From contig NZ_JABTEZ010000003.1 in assembly GCF_015711605.1 (NCBI RefSeq), forward strand, positions 558,001 to 622,000: a stretch of DNA of 64,000 nucleotides. The letters are read 5' to 3'. Under the pieces are notes generated by a model, which worked only from the letters and a program-made list of their open reading frames with translations, searched no databases and was not told the origin of the DNA. The position numbers and the translations under genes were made by a program. This DNA is from Planomonospora sp. ID67723 (GTDB lineage: Bacteria; Actinomycetota; Actinomycetes; Streptosporangiales; Streptosporangiaceae). Every line of letters begins with the position of its first letter. Position 1 is the stretch's first letter. Shown one piece after another: positions 42,716-50,565 of the stretch.

Positions 42716-43501
42716 ATGACCTTCAGCGGAACTCCCCGGCCGCGCCTGCGCTGGCACCACGCCGAGACCGAGCTCGACGACTTCGCCATCGTCAGCTACC
42801 GGGTGCCCGCCGGTGCCCTCGCCCGGATGCTGCCCGCCGGGTTCGCCCCGATGGAGTTCGCCTTCGCCGACGGGGAGACATCCGCCATGGTATCCGCGGT
42901 CGCCTTCCGCGACCGGGATTTCCACTTCCGCTTCTGCCCGCCGGCGGCGATCAGCTGCGGCCAGATCAACTATCGCGCCTACGTCACGGCGGACGGCGAG
43001 CCCGGCGTCTGGTTCTTCGGCACGAGCCTGGACCATCCGGTGGTCGCGGTGCCCCGGCTGCTGTGGGGCATGCCCTGGAGCCGCGCCCGGATCGGCATCA
43101 CCGCCGACTGGGACGCCGCCCCGGCGCGCTGGCGGCTGGACGGCGACGGCGCTCGCTGCGAGGCCGCCGAGCTCGCCGCACCCCCCGAGACCCTGGACGG
43201 GTTCACCGGGGAGAGCCACTGGATGGCCATGCTCACCCACCCCACCCTCGGCTGGTACCGCCGCCGGGACGGCCGCGTCGGCACCTACAGCATCTGGCAC
43301 CCGCCGATGCGCCCCCGCCACCTGGCCGCCTCGTCCGCCCGGTTCCACGTCTTCGAGGAGCTCGGGCTGACCGCGCCGGAGTCGGAGCCGCACTCGATCC
43401 TGGCCCAGGAGAGCATCCACTTCGACGTCCACACCCCGCCGCGCCGGTCGCGGGAGGGGTCCGCGCGCTCCGCCGGGCGATCCGATCGAGCAAATGCTTG
43501 A
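42716..43501 (+). CDS. DUF2071 (YqjF-like acetoacetate-decarboxylase fold) protein
   Basis: A 261-residue protein with the DUF2071 pattern (YRVPAGALARMLPAGFAPME, GVWFFGTSLDHP, TGESHWMAMLTHPTLGWYRRRDG). Function unknown; the fold is related to acetoacetate decarboxylase. TATCCT ends seven bases before the ATG, so the transcript is probably leaderless. Just after the stop lies a relic of a molybdenum hydroxylase FAD subunit. Confidence 0.8.
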   Translation: MTFSGTPRPRLRWHHAETELDDFAIVSYRVPAGALARMLPAGFAPMEFAFADGETSAMVSAVAFRDRDFHFRFCPPAAISCGQINYRAYVTADGEPGVWFFGTSLDHPVVAVPRLLWGMPWSRARIGITADWDAAPARWRLDGDGARCEAAELAAPPETLDGFTGESHWMAMLTHPTLGWYRRRDGRVGTYSIWHPPMRPRHLAASSARFHVFEELGLTAPESEPHSILAQESIHFDVHTPPRRSREGSARSAGRSDRANA

Positions 43502-43510
43502 TTTCGCCCC

Positions 43511-43600
43511 TCCTCATCTCCCGCGGTCCGCAACCGGGGCACGGTCGGCGGCTCGCTCTGCCAGGCCGACCGGCGCGGCCTCCCGGCACGGGGCGGGGCA
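43511..43600 (+). pseudogene. Relic of a CoxM-type FAD-binding subunit
   Basis: The plus-strand frame reads PAVRNRGTVGGSLCQAD at about 43520-43570, the FAD-binding signature of CoxM/xanthine dehydrogenase middle subunits (the intact copy at 30.8 kb has HPVIRNRGTVVGSLVHAD). No start and no conserved flanks remain. It lies 100 bases before coxG, so a cox operon probably once stood here. Confidence 0.6.
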
Positions 43601-43705
43601 CGCCGGGCCCGTTCCCGGCGCCGCCAGGGCTGACAATCCCGGGATGCGCCGGAGGGCAGATGTTGCTCTTAACCGCGCCGGCGGGGATTGCCTAGGGTGC
43701 TGGGT

Positions 43706-44389
43706 GTGAAAGTCGTAGGCAGCGCCGTGCTCGGCGCCGACAGGGACAGGGTGTGGTCGGCCCTCCAGGACCCGGCTGTGCTGGTGCGCACCATCCCGGG
43801 GTGCGAGCGGCTTGAGGAGACGGGGCCCGACACCTACCGGATGACGGTCACCGCGGGGGTGGCCTCGATCAAGGGCCTCTACCAGGGCGAGGTCTCCTTG
43901 TCCGAGCCCGACGCCCCGCACCGTTTCGTGCTGCGGGCCCGGGGCCAGGGCGCCCCCGGCACCGTGGAGGCCACGGTGGAGGTACGGCTCAGCGAGGTCG
44001 ACGGCGGCACCCGGGTCGACTACGACGCCGAGGCCGTGGTCGGAGGCATGATCGGCGGGGTGGGCCAGCGCATGCTCGGCACGGTGGCGAAGCGGACCGC
44101 CGGGGAGTTCTTCTCCGCCGTCGAGAGCCACCTGGCCTCCGGAGAGCACGACCCGGTGCCCGGTACGGCCGCCGCCCCGGCGCTCCCCGCCCGGCCGGAG
44201 ACGCTCCCGGCCGGCAGGCCCGAGCCCGTCCGGTCCGGAGAGGCGCAGGTCTTCGAGCGGCCCGCTCCGGCTCCGCGCCAGGGCGTCCCCGCGTGGACGG
44301 TGGTGACCGCCTTCGGCATGGGCGCGGGCGTCGCGCTCGGCAGCGCCGTGATCGGCTGGCTGCTCGGCCGCGCCGGCCGGAAGGGCTGA
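43706..44389 (+). CDS. coxG: CoxG-family (SRPBCC) protein
   Basis: A 227-residue protein. A START/SRPBCC domain fills the first 150 residues (GADRDRVWSALQDPAVLVRTIPGCERLEETGPDTYRM, VGGMIGGVGQRMLG). A Pro/Ala linker and a C-terminal transmembrane helix (TAFGMGAGVALGSAVIGWLLG) follow. CoxG proteins recruit CO dehydrogenase to the membrane. TAGGGT ends seven bases before the GTG, so it is probably leaderless. It is 9 kb from the intact cox-like operon but next to the coxM relic. Confidence 0.85.
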   Translation: MKVVGSAVLGADRDRVWSALQDPAVLVRTIPGCERLEETGPDTYRMTVTAGVASIKGLYQGEVSLSEPDAPHRFVLRARGQGAPGTVEATVEVRLSEVDGGTRVDYDAEAVVGGMIGGVGQRMLGTVAKRTAGEFFSAVESHLASGEHDPVPGTAAAPALPARPETLPAGRPEPVRSGEAQVFERPAPAPRQGVPAWTVVTAFGMGAGVALGSAVIGWLLGRAGRKG

Positions 44390-44487
44390 CCGCCGCAGCC
44401 TGGCCGGAGGCCGGTCGCGGCGCCGGTCAGAAGGGATGATTTTCCCGAACCCTCGCGATGGGGGATCTTCCGGCGTAACGTGACGGT

Positions 44488-45390
44488 ATGCGCGAGGCAC
44501 GTGCGGAGGATGCCCGGACCGAGGCCAGACGACTGATCTACGACCTTCTCGGTGAGGAGCGGCCGTCCGCCGGCGCCCTGCTGCGTGAGGCGACGGCGGT
44601 GCTGGGCGCCGGCCGCGTCGCGCGCTGCGCCGAGCTCGCCCGCGGAGCCCCGCTGACCCGCCGGTCCGCCGAGCTCGCCTCGCTGGCCGGGCTGCTGGTC
44701 GGCACCCGCGAGCTGGGGGAGGAGTGGTGGGAGCGGAGCCGGGGCGGCAAGCAGCCCGCTCCCGACGAGGTGCTCCGCACCGCCACCGCGGTCGACCCGT
44801 GGACCGACCTGACCGTGCTGGAGATGCTGGCCGCCTGGATCGCCGACGACGCCGCGGACCGGGCCTGGGGCCCGCCCGCCGCGGTCACCGACCTGAACTC
44901 CTGGCAGGCAGAGGACCGGGTCGAGCTCCCGGACGACGCCGTTCCCGGCCGGCGGATCGTGGTCTCCTTCGACGCGGGCGGGCGGCTCGACGCCGTGGTG
45001 ATCCGCCGCTCCGACGACGACCTCGGCTCGAACCTGGACTTCAACTCGCTGCGCTACTCACGCCCGGCCGAGGCCCAGTGGAGCTGGGGCGTCGCGGCGG
45101 GCCTGGGCCCGCACCGCCTCGAGGGCGAGGACCCTGACCCGTACGCCGCCCCGGTGGACGCCGCGGCCGCCGACGTCCTGCACGCCTGGACGCTGCGCCA
45201 CGGCGCCACGGCCGAGCAGGCGGGCCCGGAGTGGCGGGTCAAGGGCGACGTCGTCGCCGCGATCGAGCGGGTCGACTGGATGTGGCGCAGCGGCGAGTGG
45301 TTCGCCTGGTGGCGCGGGGTCTGCGCGCTGGTCGACGGGGACCCCGCCCAGCTCGCCGCCCGCCTGGAGGAGATCGCCGCCGCCCCCTGA
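44488..45390 (+). CDS. Conserved hypothetical protein
   Basis: A 300-residue soluble acidic protein rich in Trp (LGEEWWERSRGG, VDWMWRSGEWFAWWRGV) and Ala. No domain, signal peptide or catalytic motif is recognised. TAACGT ends six bases before the ATG, suggesting a leaderless transcript. It follows coxG by 98 bases and converges with a TetR gene. Confidence 0.65.
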   Translation: MREARAEDARTEARRLIYDLLGEERPSAGALLREATAVLGAGRVARCAELARGAPLTRRSAELASLAGLLVGTRELGEEWWERSRGGKQPAPDEVLRTATAVDPWTDLTVLEMLAAWIADDAADRAWGPPAAVTDLNSWQAEDRVELPDDAVPGRRIVVSFDAGGRLDAVVIRRSDDDLGSNLDFNSLRYSRPAEAQWSWGVAAGLGPHRLEGEDPDPYAAPVDAAAADVLHAWTLRHGATAEQAGPEWRVKGDVVAAIERVDWMWRSGEWFAWWRGVCALVDGDPAQLAARLEEIAAAP

Positions 45391-45411
45391 TCCGGCCCGG
45401 ACGCCGAGGGC

Positions 45412-46173
45412 CTACCTCTGCGCGATCAGGGCCGCGACCCCGTCGAGGATCCGGGCCAGCCCGAAGGTGAGCGCGTGCACCGGGTCGGAGGCTCCCTGGT
45501 GCGCCTGGCCCGCGGCCTGGCCGACCCGGGAGGCCACCGGGAAGTGGGAGGGATCCATGACCTTGTCGAGGACGGGCGCGCTCGCCAGCCACCACTCCGT
45601 CTCGCTCATCCCGGTGTCCTGCTGGACCTGGTCCAGGCTCGCCTGGACCCTGGCGGTGCCCTCGACGTGGGTCAGGATCAGGGTGAGGACGGAGTCCATC
45701 TCGACGTCGGTGAGGCCGATGCCGTCCAGCGGGCGCAGCTCGGCCTCGTACTTGAGCGAGACGTTCGGGCCGAGCACCGGCCGGGCGGTGATGATCTGCA
45801 GCATCCAGGGGTGCCGTCGGTACAGCTCCCAGTTGCGCACGGCGACGAACTCCATCGCTCCCCGCCACCCGCCGGGCTGCGCGGACGGCGCGCCGACGTC
45901 GTCGTAGAGCTCCCCGTAGGCCCTGTCGACCATCAGGTCGGTCAGCTCGCTCTTGCCCGGCACGTGCGTGTAGAGGGACATGGTGCCCACTCCCAGCCGC
46001 TCGGCGACGTGGCGCATGGACAGGGCGTCGAGCCCTTCGGCGTCGGCGATCCCGATGGCGGCATCCACGATGGCGCGCACCGTCAGGCCGGACCGGCCCG
46101 GCTTGGTGTGCGAACCCCACAGCAGCGCCAGGCTGCGAGCCGGATCAGTGCCGGAGCTTTTCTTCCCGTCCAT
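45412..46173 (-). CDS. TetR-family regulator of the adjacent ABC exporter
   Basis: A 253-residue repressor with an N-terminal helix-turn-helix (DAAIGIADAEGLDALSMRHV then ERLGVGTMSLYTHVPGK, about 37-74) and a TetR_C-type ligand domain. It is divergent from a DrrAB-type exporter. A 35-bp palindrome between the two is the expected operator, with release on binding an export substrate. Confidence 0.9.
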   Translation of the reverse strand: MDGKKSSGTDPARSLALLWGSHTKPGRSGLTVRAIVDAAIGIADAEGLDALSMRHVAERLGVGTMSLYTHVPGKSELTDLMVDRAYGELYDDVGAPSAQPGGWRGAMEFVAVRNWELYRRHPWMLQIITARPVLGPNVSLKYEAELRPLDGIGLTDVEMDSVLTLILTHVEGTARVQASLDQVQQDTGMSETEWWLASAPVLDKVMDPSHFPVASRVGQAAGQAHQGASDPVHALTFGLARILDGVAALIAQR

Positions 46174-46208
46174 CGGAGCAGACCCCCACCCTCGTCGTTG
46201 CCGTTATC

Positions 46209-46243
46209 GTACCTTGTCCCGTACGATGTACGGTACAAGGTAC
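46209..46243. promoter_or_regulatory. 35-bp palindromic TetR operator
   Basis: Outer arms GTACCTTGT (46209-46217) and ACAAGGTAC (46235-46243), inner arms CGTAC (46220-46224) and GTACG (46228-46232), all centred on 46226. It lies 36 bases from the TetR start and 50 from the ABC gene start, where it can block both promoters. Confidence 0.8.
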
Positions 46244-46292
46244 GGTAGGGCGTGCGCCGCAGCCGGACCGGCGACCGGAGGGAAGGGCGACC

Positions 46293-47297
46293 ATGCAAGA
46301 GGCGGAGAACGCGATCACCGCGCACGGGGTGCGGAAGAACTACCCGGGAGCCGCGGGCGACGCCGGGCTGAACGGGTTCGACCTGAGGGTCCCGGCGGGT
46401 TCCGTCTGCGGGCTGCTGGGCCCGAACGGCGCGGGGAAGACGACGGCGGTCCGGATCCTGGCCACGTTGCTGGAGATGGACGAGGGCAGGGCGAGTGTCG
46501 CGGGGTTCGACGTGCGGACGCAGGGGCGGCGGGTCCGCGAGCGCATCGGGCTGGTGGGCCAGTACGCCGCGGTCGACGAGATCCTGACCGGGCGGCAGAA
46601 CCTGGTGATGTTCGGCAGGCTGAACCACCTGCCCGTCCCGGTGGCCAGGAGGCGGGCGGACGAGCTGCTTGAGCGGTTCTCGCTCACCGAGGCCGCGGGG
46701 AGGCCGGCGGGCGGCTACTCGGGCGGCATGCGCCGCAGGCTCGACCTCGCGGCCAGCCTCATCGTCTCGCCGCCGGTGCTGTTCGTCGACGAGCCGACCA
46801 CCGGGCTCGATCCGGCCGCCCGCCAGGAGGTCTGGACGGCCGTGCGAGAGCTGGTGGGTGCCGGCACCACGGTGCTGCTGACCACGCAGTACCTGGAGGA
46901 GGCCGACCGGCTGGCGGATCGCGTCTGCATGCTCAGGGCGGGCAAGGTCGTCGCCGAGGGCACTCCGGACGAGCTCAAGTCCGCCCTCGGCGGGGACTGG
47001 ATCGAGATCGTGCTCGCCGGCCCGGCGGACGCCGAGGCCGCCCGGCCCATCGCCGCCCGGATCGCCTCCGGAGAGCTGCGCCTCGACGGCCCCGCCCACC
47101 GGATCGGCGTCCCCGTCACCGAGCGCACCAGGGCGCTGGTGAAGGTCGCGACCGCGCTGAACGAGGCGGGGATCGAGCCGGAGGACATCACGCTCCGCCG
47201 TCCCACCCTCGACGAGGTCTTCCTCCACCTGACGGGCGACGGGGCGGGGGAGACGCGCGAGCACCGGAACGGGAACCCGGAGGAGGCGCTCACATGA
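46293..47297 (+). CDS. DrrA-type ABC exporter ATPase
   Basis: A 334-residue ATPase with Walker A GPNGAGKTT near residue 48, signature YSGGMRRRLDLAASL near 145, Walker B VLFVDEPTTGLDP near 165, and the DrrA-family C-terminal extension after 230 (RRPTLDEVFLHLTG). It drives export with the permease encoded downstream. Likely substrates are drugs or lipids, judged only by family. Controlled by the divergent TetR. Confidence 0.92.
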   Translation: MQEAENAITAHGVRKNYPGAAGDAGLNGFDLRVPAGSVCGLLGPNGAGKTTAVRILATLLEMDEGRASVAGFDVRTQGRRVRERIGLVGQYAAVDEILTGRQNLVMFGRLNHLPVPVARRRADELLERFSLTEAAGRPAGGYSGGMRRRLDLAASLIVSPPVLFVDEPTTGLDPAARQEVWTAVRELVGAGTTVLLTTQYLEEADRLADRVCMLRAGKVVAEGTPDELKSALGGDWIEIVLAGPADAEAARPIAARIASGELRLDGPAHRIGVPVTERTRALVKVATALNEAGIEPEDITLRRPTLDEVFLHLTGDGAGETREHRNGNPEEALT

Positions 47298-47383
47298 GCG
47301 CGGCGGCCGTACCCGGAAGCCCGACTGCGGCCGGCGCGAACGTGACCGCCGGATCCGAGAACGCGACACAGGAGTCCGAATGA
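47294..47383 (+). CDS. Micro-ORF bridging the ABC ATPase and permease genes
   Basis: A 29-codon open frame. Its ATG overlaps the ATPase stop (ATGA) and has GGAGG eight bases upstream. Its TGA overlaps the permease ATG (ATGA). Ala/Ser/Thr-rich and without a motif. It is the best-supported of the seven bridging frames because it has its own ribosome-binding site. Confidence 0.45.
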   Translation: MSAAAVPGSPTAAGANVTAGSENATQESE

Positions 47384-48210
47384 GCATCCCCATCCACCCC
47401 GTTTCCTCAGGTTCGCCGCTGTCCCGGCTCGGCTGGGCCCTGGCGGACGCCTGGACGATCACCCTGCGCGACCTGAGCCACTGGGCGCTGCGGCCCGGCA
47501 CGGTCATCGTCGGGTGGCTCTTCCCCGTCATGATCGTGCTGATGTTCGGCGGCCTGTTCGGCGGCGCGATCGGCGTGCCCGGCGGGGGCGGCTACTTCGA
47601 GTTCCTGATGCCCGGCATGTTCGCCATGACCATGCTCTTCGGCCTGGAGACCACCATGATGGCGGTGACCACGGACGCGGCCAAGGGAGTGACCGACAGG
47701 TTCCGCTCGCTGCCGATGAGCTCCTCGGCCGTCGTGCTGGGCCGCTGCGCCGCCGACATGCTCAACTCGGTCGTCGGCCTGGCCGTCATGATCGGTGCCG
47801 GCCTGCTGCTGGGGTGGGGCTGGCACGGCGGGCCGGGCGCCGCGCTCGCAGCCGTCGGGCTGCTGCTCCTGCTGCGCTTCGCCTTCCTGTGGGTGGGCGT
47901 CTTCATCGGTCTCGCCGCGGGCGGGCCGGAGGTGGTGGCCTCGGTCCAGATCCTCGTCTGGCCCGTGGGATTCCTGTCCGGCGTCTTCGTCGACCCGGCC
48001 ACCATGCCCGCCTGGCTCGGCGCGATCGCCGCGTGGAACCCGCTCTCGGCGACGGCCGCGGCCACGCGCGAGCTCTTCGGCAACCCCGGGTTCGGGGCAG
48101 GCTCCTGGACCGGCCAGCACGCGACGCTCATGGCGATCGGGTGGCCGGTGCTGCTCGTCGCCGTCTTCCTCCCGCTCTCGGCTCGCACGTTCCGGAGACT
48201 GAGAGGCTGA
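47380..48210 (+). CDS. DrrB-type ABC exporter permease
   Basis: A 276-residue ABC-2 membrane protein with six hydrophobic segments and the family motifs FEFLMPGMFAMTMLFG and DRFRSLPMSSSAVVLGR. It pairs with the preceding ATPase. AGGAG lies six bases before the ATG. Confidence 0.9.
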   Translation: MSIPIHPVSSGSPLSRLGWALADAWTITLRDLSHWALRPGTVIVGWLFPVMIVLMFGGLFGGAIGVPGGGGYFEFLMPGMFAMTMLFGLETTMMAVTTDAAKGVTDRFRSLPMSSSAVVLGRCAADMLNSVVGLAVMIGAGLLLGWGWHGGPGAALAAVGLLLLLRFAFLWVGVFIGLAAGGPEVVASVQILVWPVGFLSGVFVDPATMPAWLGAIAAWNPLSATAAATRELFGNPGFGAGSWTGQHATLMAIGWPVLLVAVFLPLSARTFRRLRG

Positions 48211-48211
48211 T

Positions 48212-48230
48212 CCCCGGCCGGAATCCGGGG
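48212..48230. terminator. Terminator after the ABC permease gene
   Basis: CCCCGG / CCGGGG with a seven-base loop, immediately after the permease stop and before the convergent thymidine kinase gene. Confidence 0.55.
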
Positions 48231-48294
48231 CGTTCGTGACGGCCGCCACCGAGGCCGCGGTGGTCGCCGCTCCGGGGATCTGGGCGGCCAGGCG

Positions 48295-48924
48295 TCAGGC
48301 GTCGCCGAGGTCGCCGGAGCGGTAGTGGCGGCGGCAGAGGACCTGGTAGCGGATCGGATCGGCGCCGGTGTCGCCGATGACGACCTGCTCGCCGGTGCGG
48401 GCGAGCTCGCCGTGCACTACGCGGGCGTTCAGCCGGCCGGGCCGGCCGCACCAGCACAGGACCTCGACCTGCAGGCGACTGATCTCGTCGGCCAGTTCGA
48501 ACAGGCGCTGCGCGGCGGGGAACATCCGGGAACGGAAGTCGGAGGCCAGGCCGAAGGCGTAGACGTCGATGCCGTGGTCGTCGGCCAGGTCGGCGAGCTG
48601 CTCGATCTGGGGGACCGTGTAGAAGCAGGCCTCGTCGCAGATCACGTAGTCGATGGGCTTGTGCGCCAGGACCAGCGCCACCAGGTCGAGGTCGTCCTCG
48701 ACCTCGACGGCCTCGCTGCCCAGGCCGATCCGGCTGGTGATCCGGGCTCCGCCCGAGCGGTCGTGCTTGGTCAGCACCAGACCGCGCCTGCCCTGACGGC
48801 CGTGGTTGTAGTTGAGCTGCAGGGCCAGGGTGGACTTGCCGCAGTCCATGGGGCCGAAGTAGAAACGCAGCACCCCGTCCCGGGTTCCGGTGGGGACGGC
48901 GGAGAGCGCAGACAATTCGGTCAC
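48295..48924 (-). CDS. tdk: Thymidine kinase (TK1 type)
   Basis: A 209-residue salvage enzyme phosphorylating thymidine. P-loop FYFGPMDCGKSTLALQ near residue 19, the DEACFY motif near 90, and the zinc-binding CWCGRPGRLNARVV and CRRHY pairs near the C-terminus. The GTG at 48924 is chosen because TAAGCT ends eight bases upstream and no Shine-Dalgarno is present. An ATG at 48951 would overlap that promoter. Confidence 0.92.
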   Translation of the reverse strand: MTELSALSAVPTGTRDGVLRFYFGPMDCGKSTLALQLNYNHGRQGRRGLVLTKHDRSGGARITSRIGLGSEAVEVEDDLDLVALVLAHKPIDYVICDEACFYTVPQIEQLADLADDHGIDVYAFGLASDFRSRMFPAAQRLFELADEISRLQVEVLCWCGRPGRLNARVVHGELARTGEQVVIGDTGADPIRYQVLCRRHYRSGDLGDA

Positions 48925-49073
48925 GGGGCGCCAGCTTAGTGGGTCCGGCATGTGTGTTTGGGCAGGCCCGGTCTTGGTAGGTATGTCAGGTCCCGCGCTG
49001 GTCAAGGTCTGACTTGGCTTGTTTCGGTAAAGCGTGGGAGATTCTTTTTGGCCGACCGAACCTGGGAGAACCC

Positions 49074-49550
49074 GTGACGACAGCCAAGACCCCCACCCTG
49101 CCCGCTTCCCCCCTGCCCGTCTCCGGACCTGCCCCCGAGCCTTCCTCCAGGCCCGGTGTCGTGGCCGCCCCGGCGGCGGAGAGCGCGGAGATGCCCCCTG
49201 CGCTCGCCGCGATGATGACCGAGGACGAGCGGGTCGCGGCCGAGTCGGAGGCGGCCCGCTGGCGGTACGGGTTCTACGTGGTCCTCACCGGCCTGGTCGT
49301 CATCCTGGTCGGGTTCGTGGTGATCGCGTTGCACAACGGCGACGGGAACGCCTCGTTCGCCGGTCTCGTCGGGGTCTCCGGGGCGATCATCGGAGCCTAC
49401 TTCGGCGTCCAGGTCGGCCAGTCGGGCAAGGCCCGGGTCGAGGCCGAGCTGCGCCGGGCCAACGAGATGGCGATCCGGCTCGCCGCCAAGGTGCACGCGC
49501 ACGACGCGGACGCCGTGATCAACGCCACCATGGGGATCCGCCGCCGCTAG
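49074..49550 (+). CDS. Membrane protein with coiled-coil tail
   Basis: A 158-residue protein: a Pro/Ala-rich cytoplasmic start, two hydrophobic segments (FYVVLTGLVVILVGFVVIAL and FAGLVGVSGAIIGAYFGVQVG), then a helical tail (KARVEAELRRANEMAIRLAAKVHAH). The family is not recognised. The GTG has GGGAG five bases upstream. Nothing in the surroundings suggests a role. Confidence 0.65.
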   Translation: MTTAKTPTLPASPLPVSGPAPEPSSRPGVVAAPAAESAEMPPALAAMMTEDERVAAESEAARWRYGFYVVLTGLVVILVGFVVIALHNGDGNASFAGLVGVSGAIIGAYFGVQVGQSGKARVEAELRRANEMAIRLAAKVHAHDADAVINATMGIRRR

Positions 49551-49589
49551 GGGAGGGTTCCGGGGTCCGCCGGCGCTGGCGGCCCACAC

Positions 49590-49613
49590 CGCCCCGCACC
49601 GGCGCCCGGGGCG
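49590..49613. terminator. Hairpin between convergent genes
   Basis: CGCCCCG (49590-49596) / CGGGGCG (49607-49613), a seven-bp stem with a ten-base loop between the membrane-protein and AIM24 genes. Confidence 0.4.
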
Positions 49614-49630
49614 GGTCCCGCCCGCGACGG

Positions 49631-50299
49631 TCAGCCGGTGGACTGCGGGATGACCGGGCCCTCGCTGGCCTGGACCAGCACGAAGCCCTGCCCCTGGAAG
49701 GCGAGCTGCACGGCCTCGCCGCTCCCGCGTCCGATGAGCGCGCCCGCCTTGAACGTGCGGTTGACGCCCACGCGCAACCCGGCGCTCCAGCACACCGCGG
49801 ACTGGCCGTCGGCGAAGGTCGGGGCCTGGGAGGCGTCCAGCAGCACCGGCGTGCCGTGCGCGGTGACCGCCACCCAGCCGGTGCCGGTGAGCGTGGTGTT
49901 GAACAGGCCGCCGGCGGCGACCCCGGCACCCTGCACCCGCTGGATGTCCCAGGTGAGCTGGGGATCGAAGGCCAGCAGGCTGCTCCCGTTGACGGTGAGC
50001 GCCTCGTTCTCCAGATAGAACAGATGCACGTCCTGGGCCTTGTCGGCGAGGAAGAGCATGCCCTGGCCCCGCACGCGCATCAACGGCGCGCCCTCACCGG
50101 TCATCATCTTCTTGAGGAACTTGCCGACCCCGCCGGAACCCTCGTAGTCGAAGTCCATCTGTCCCTGGAAGGCGACCATCGAGCCCTGCCGGGCCAGCAC
50201 CTCGCCGTTGAGCTGCACCCGCAACATCTTGTTGTTCTGCAGGACGAAGTGGCCGGGAACCTGGCCCTGGTCCAGGTTTCCGAAGAACGCGCTGCGCAC
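49631..50299 (-). CDS. AIM24-family (TIGR00266-like) protein
   Basis: A 222-residue protein of the AIM24 beta-sandwich family, recognised by the LQNNKMLRVQLNGEVLARQGSMVAFQGQMDF and VNGSSLLAFDPQLTWDIQRVQGAG blocks and the repeated Gly turns. Function unknown (a mitochondrial biogenesis homologue exists in yeast). GTG start with a GAGG region upstream. Divergent from hyuA. Confidence 0.85.
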   Translation of the reverse strand: MRSAFFGNLDQGQVPGHFVLQNNKMLRVQLNGEVLARQGSMVAFQGQMDFDYEGSGGVGKFLKKMMTGEGAPLMRVRGQGMLFLADKAQDVHLFYLENEALTVNGSSLLAFDPQLTWDIQRVQGAGVAAGGLFNTTLTGTGWVAVTAHGTPVLLDASQAPTFADGQSAVCWSAGLRVGVNRTFKAGALIGRGSGEAVQLAFQGQGFVLVQASEGPVIPQSTG

Positions 50300-50565
50300 G
50301 GAGGCCGCCTCTCAAGCGTCGGTCGGGGAGTCGTGTTCGGTTGGGGAGTCGCACCAGCAGTGACGAAGCGGCGGGATCCGAAGTTCCCGCCGGGCCGCCA
50401 CGCCGGGCCACCCCGCCATTCAACTCCTCCCGCCTCCGCGGCCGCACCAGGGGGTGGCCCGGCGCGGCGGGGATGGACGGGCCGACGAGGTTGCCAAGGA
50501 TTCGGGCCGGTTTCGGCAGGGTCCGCCGATTTGCCGACGCGGTGCGACTGGGTAGACACGGGGGC

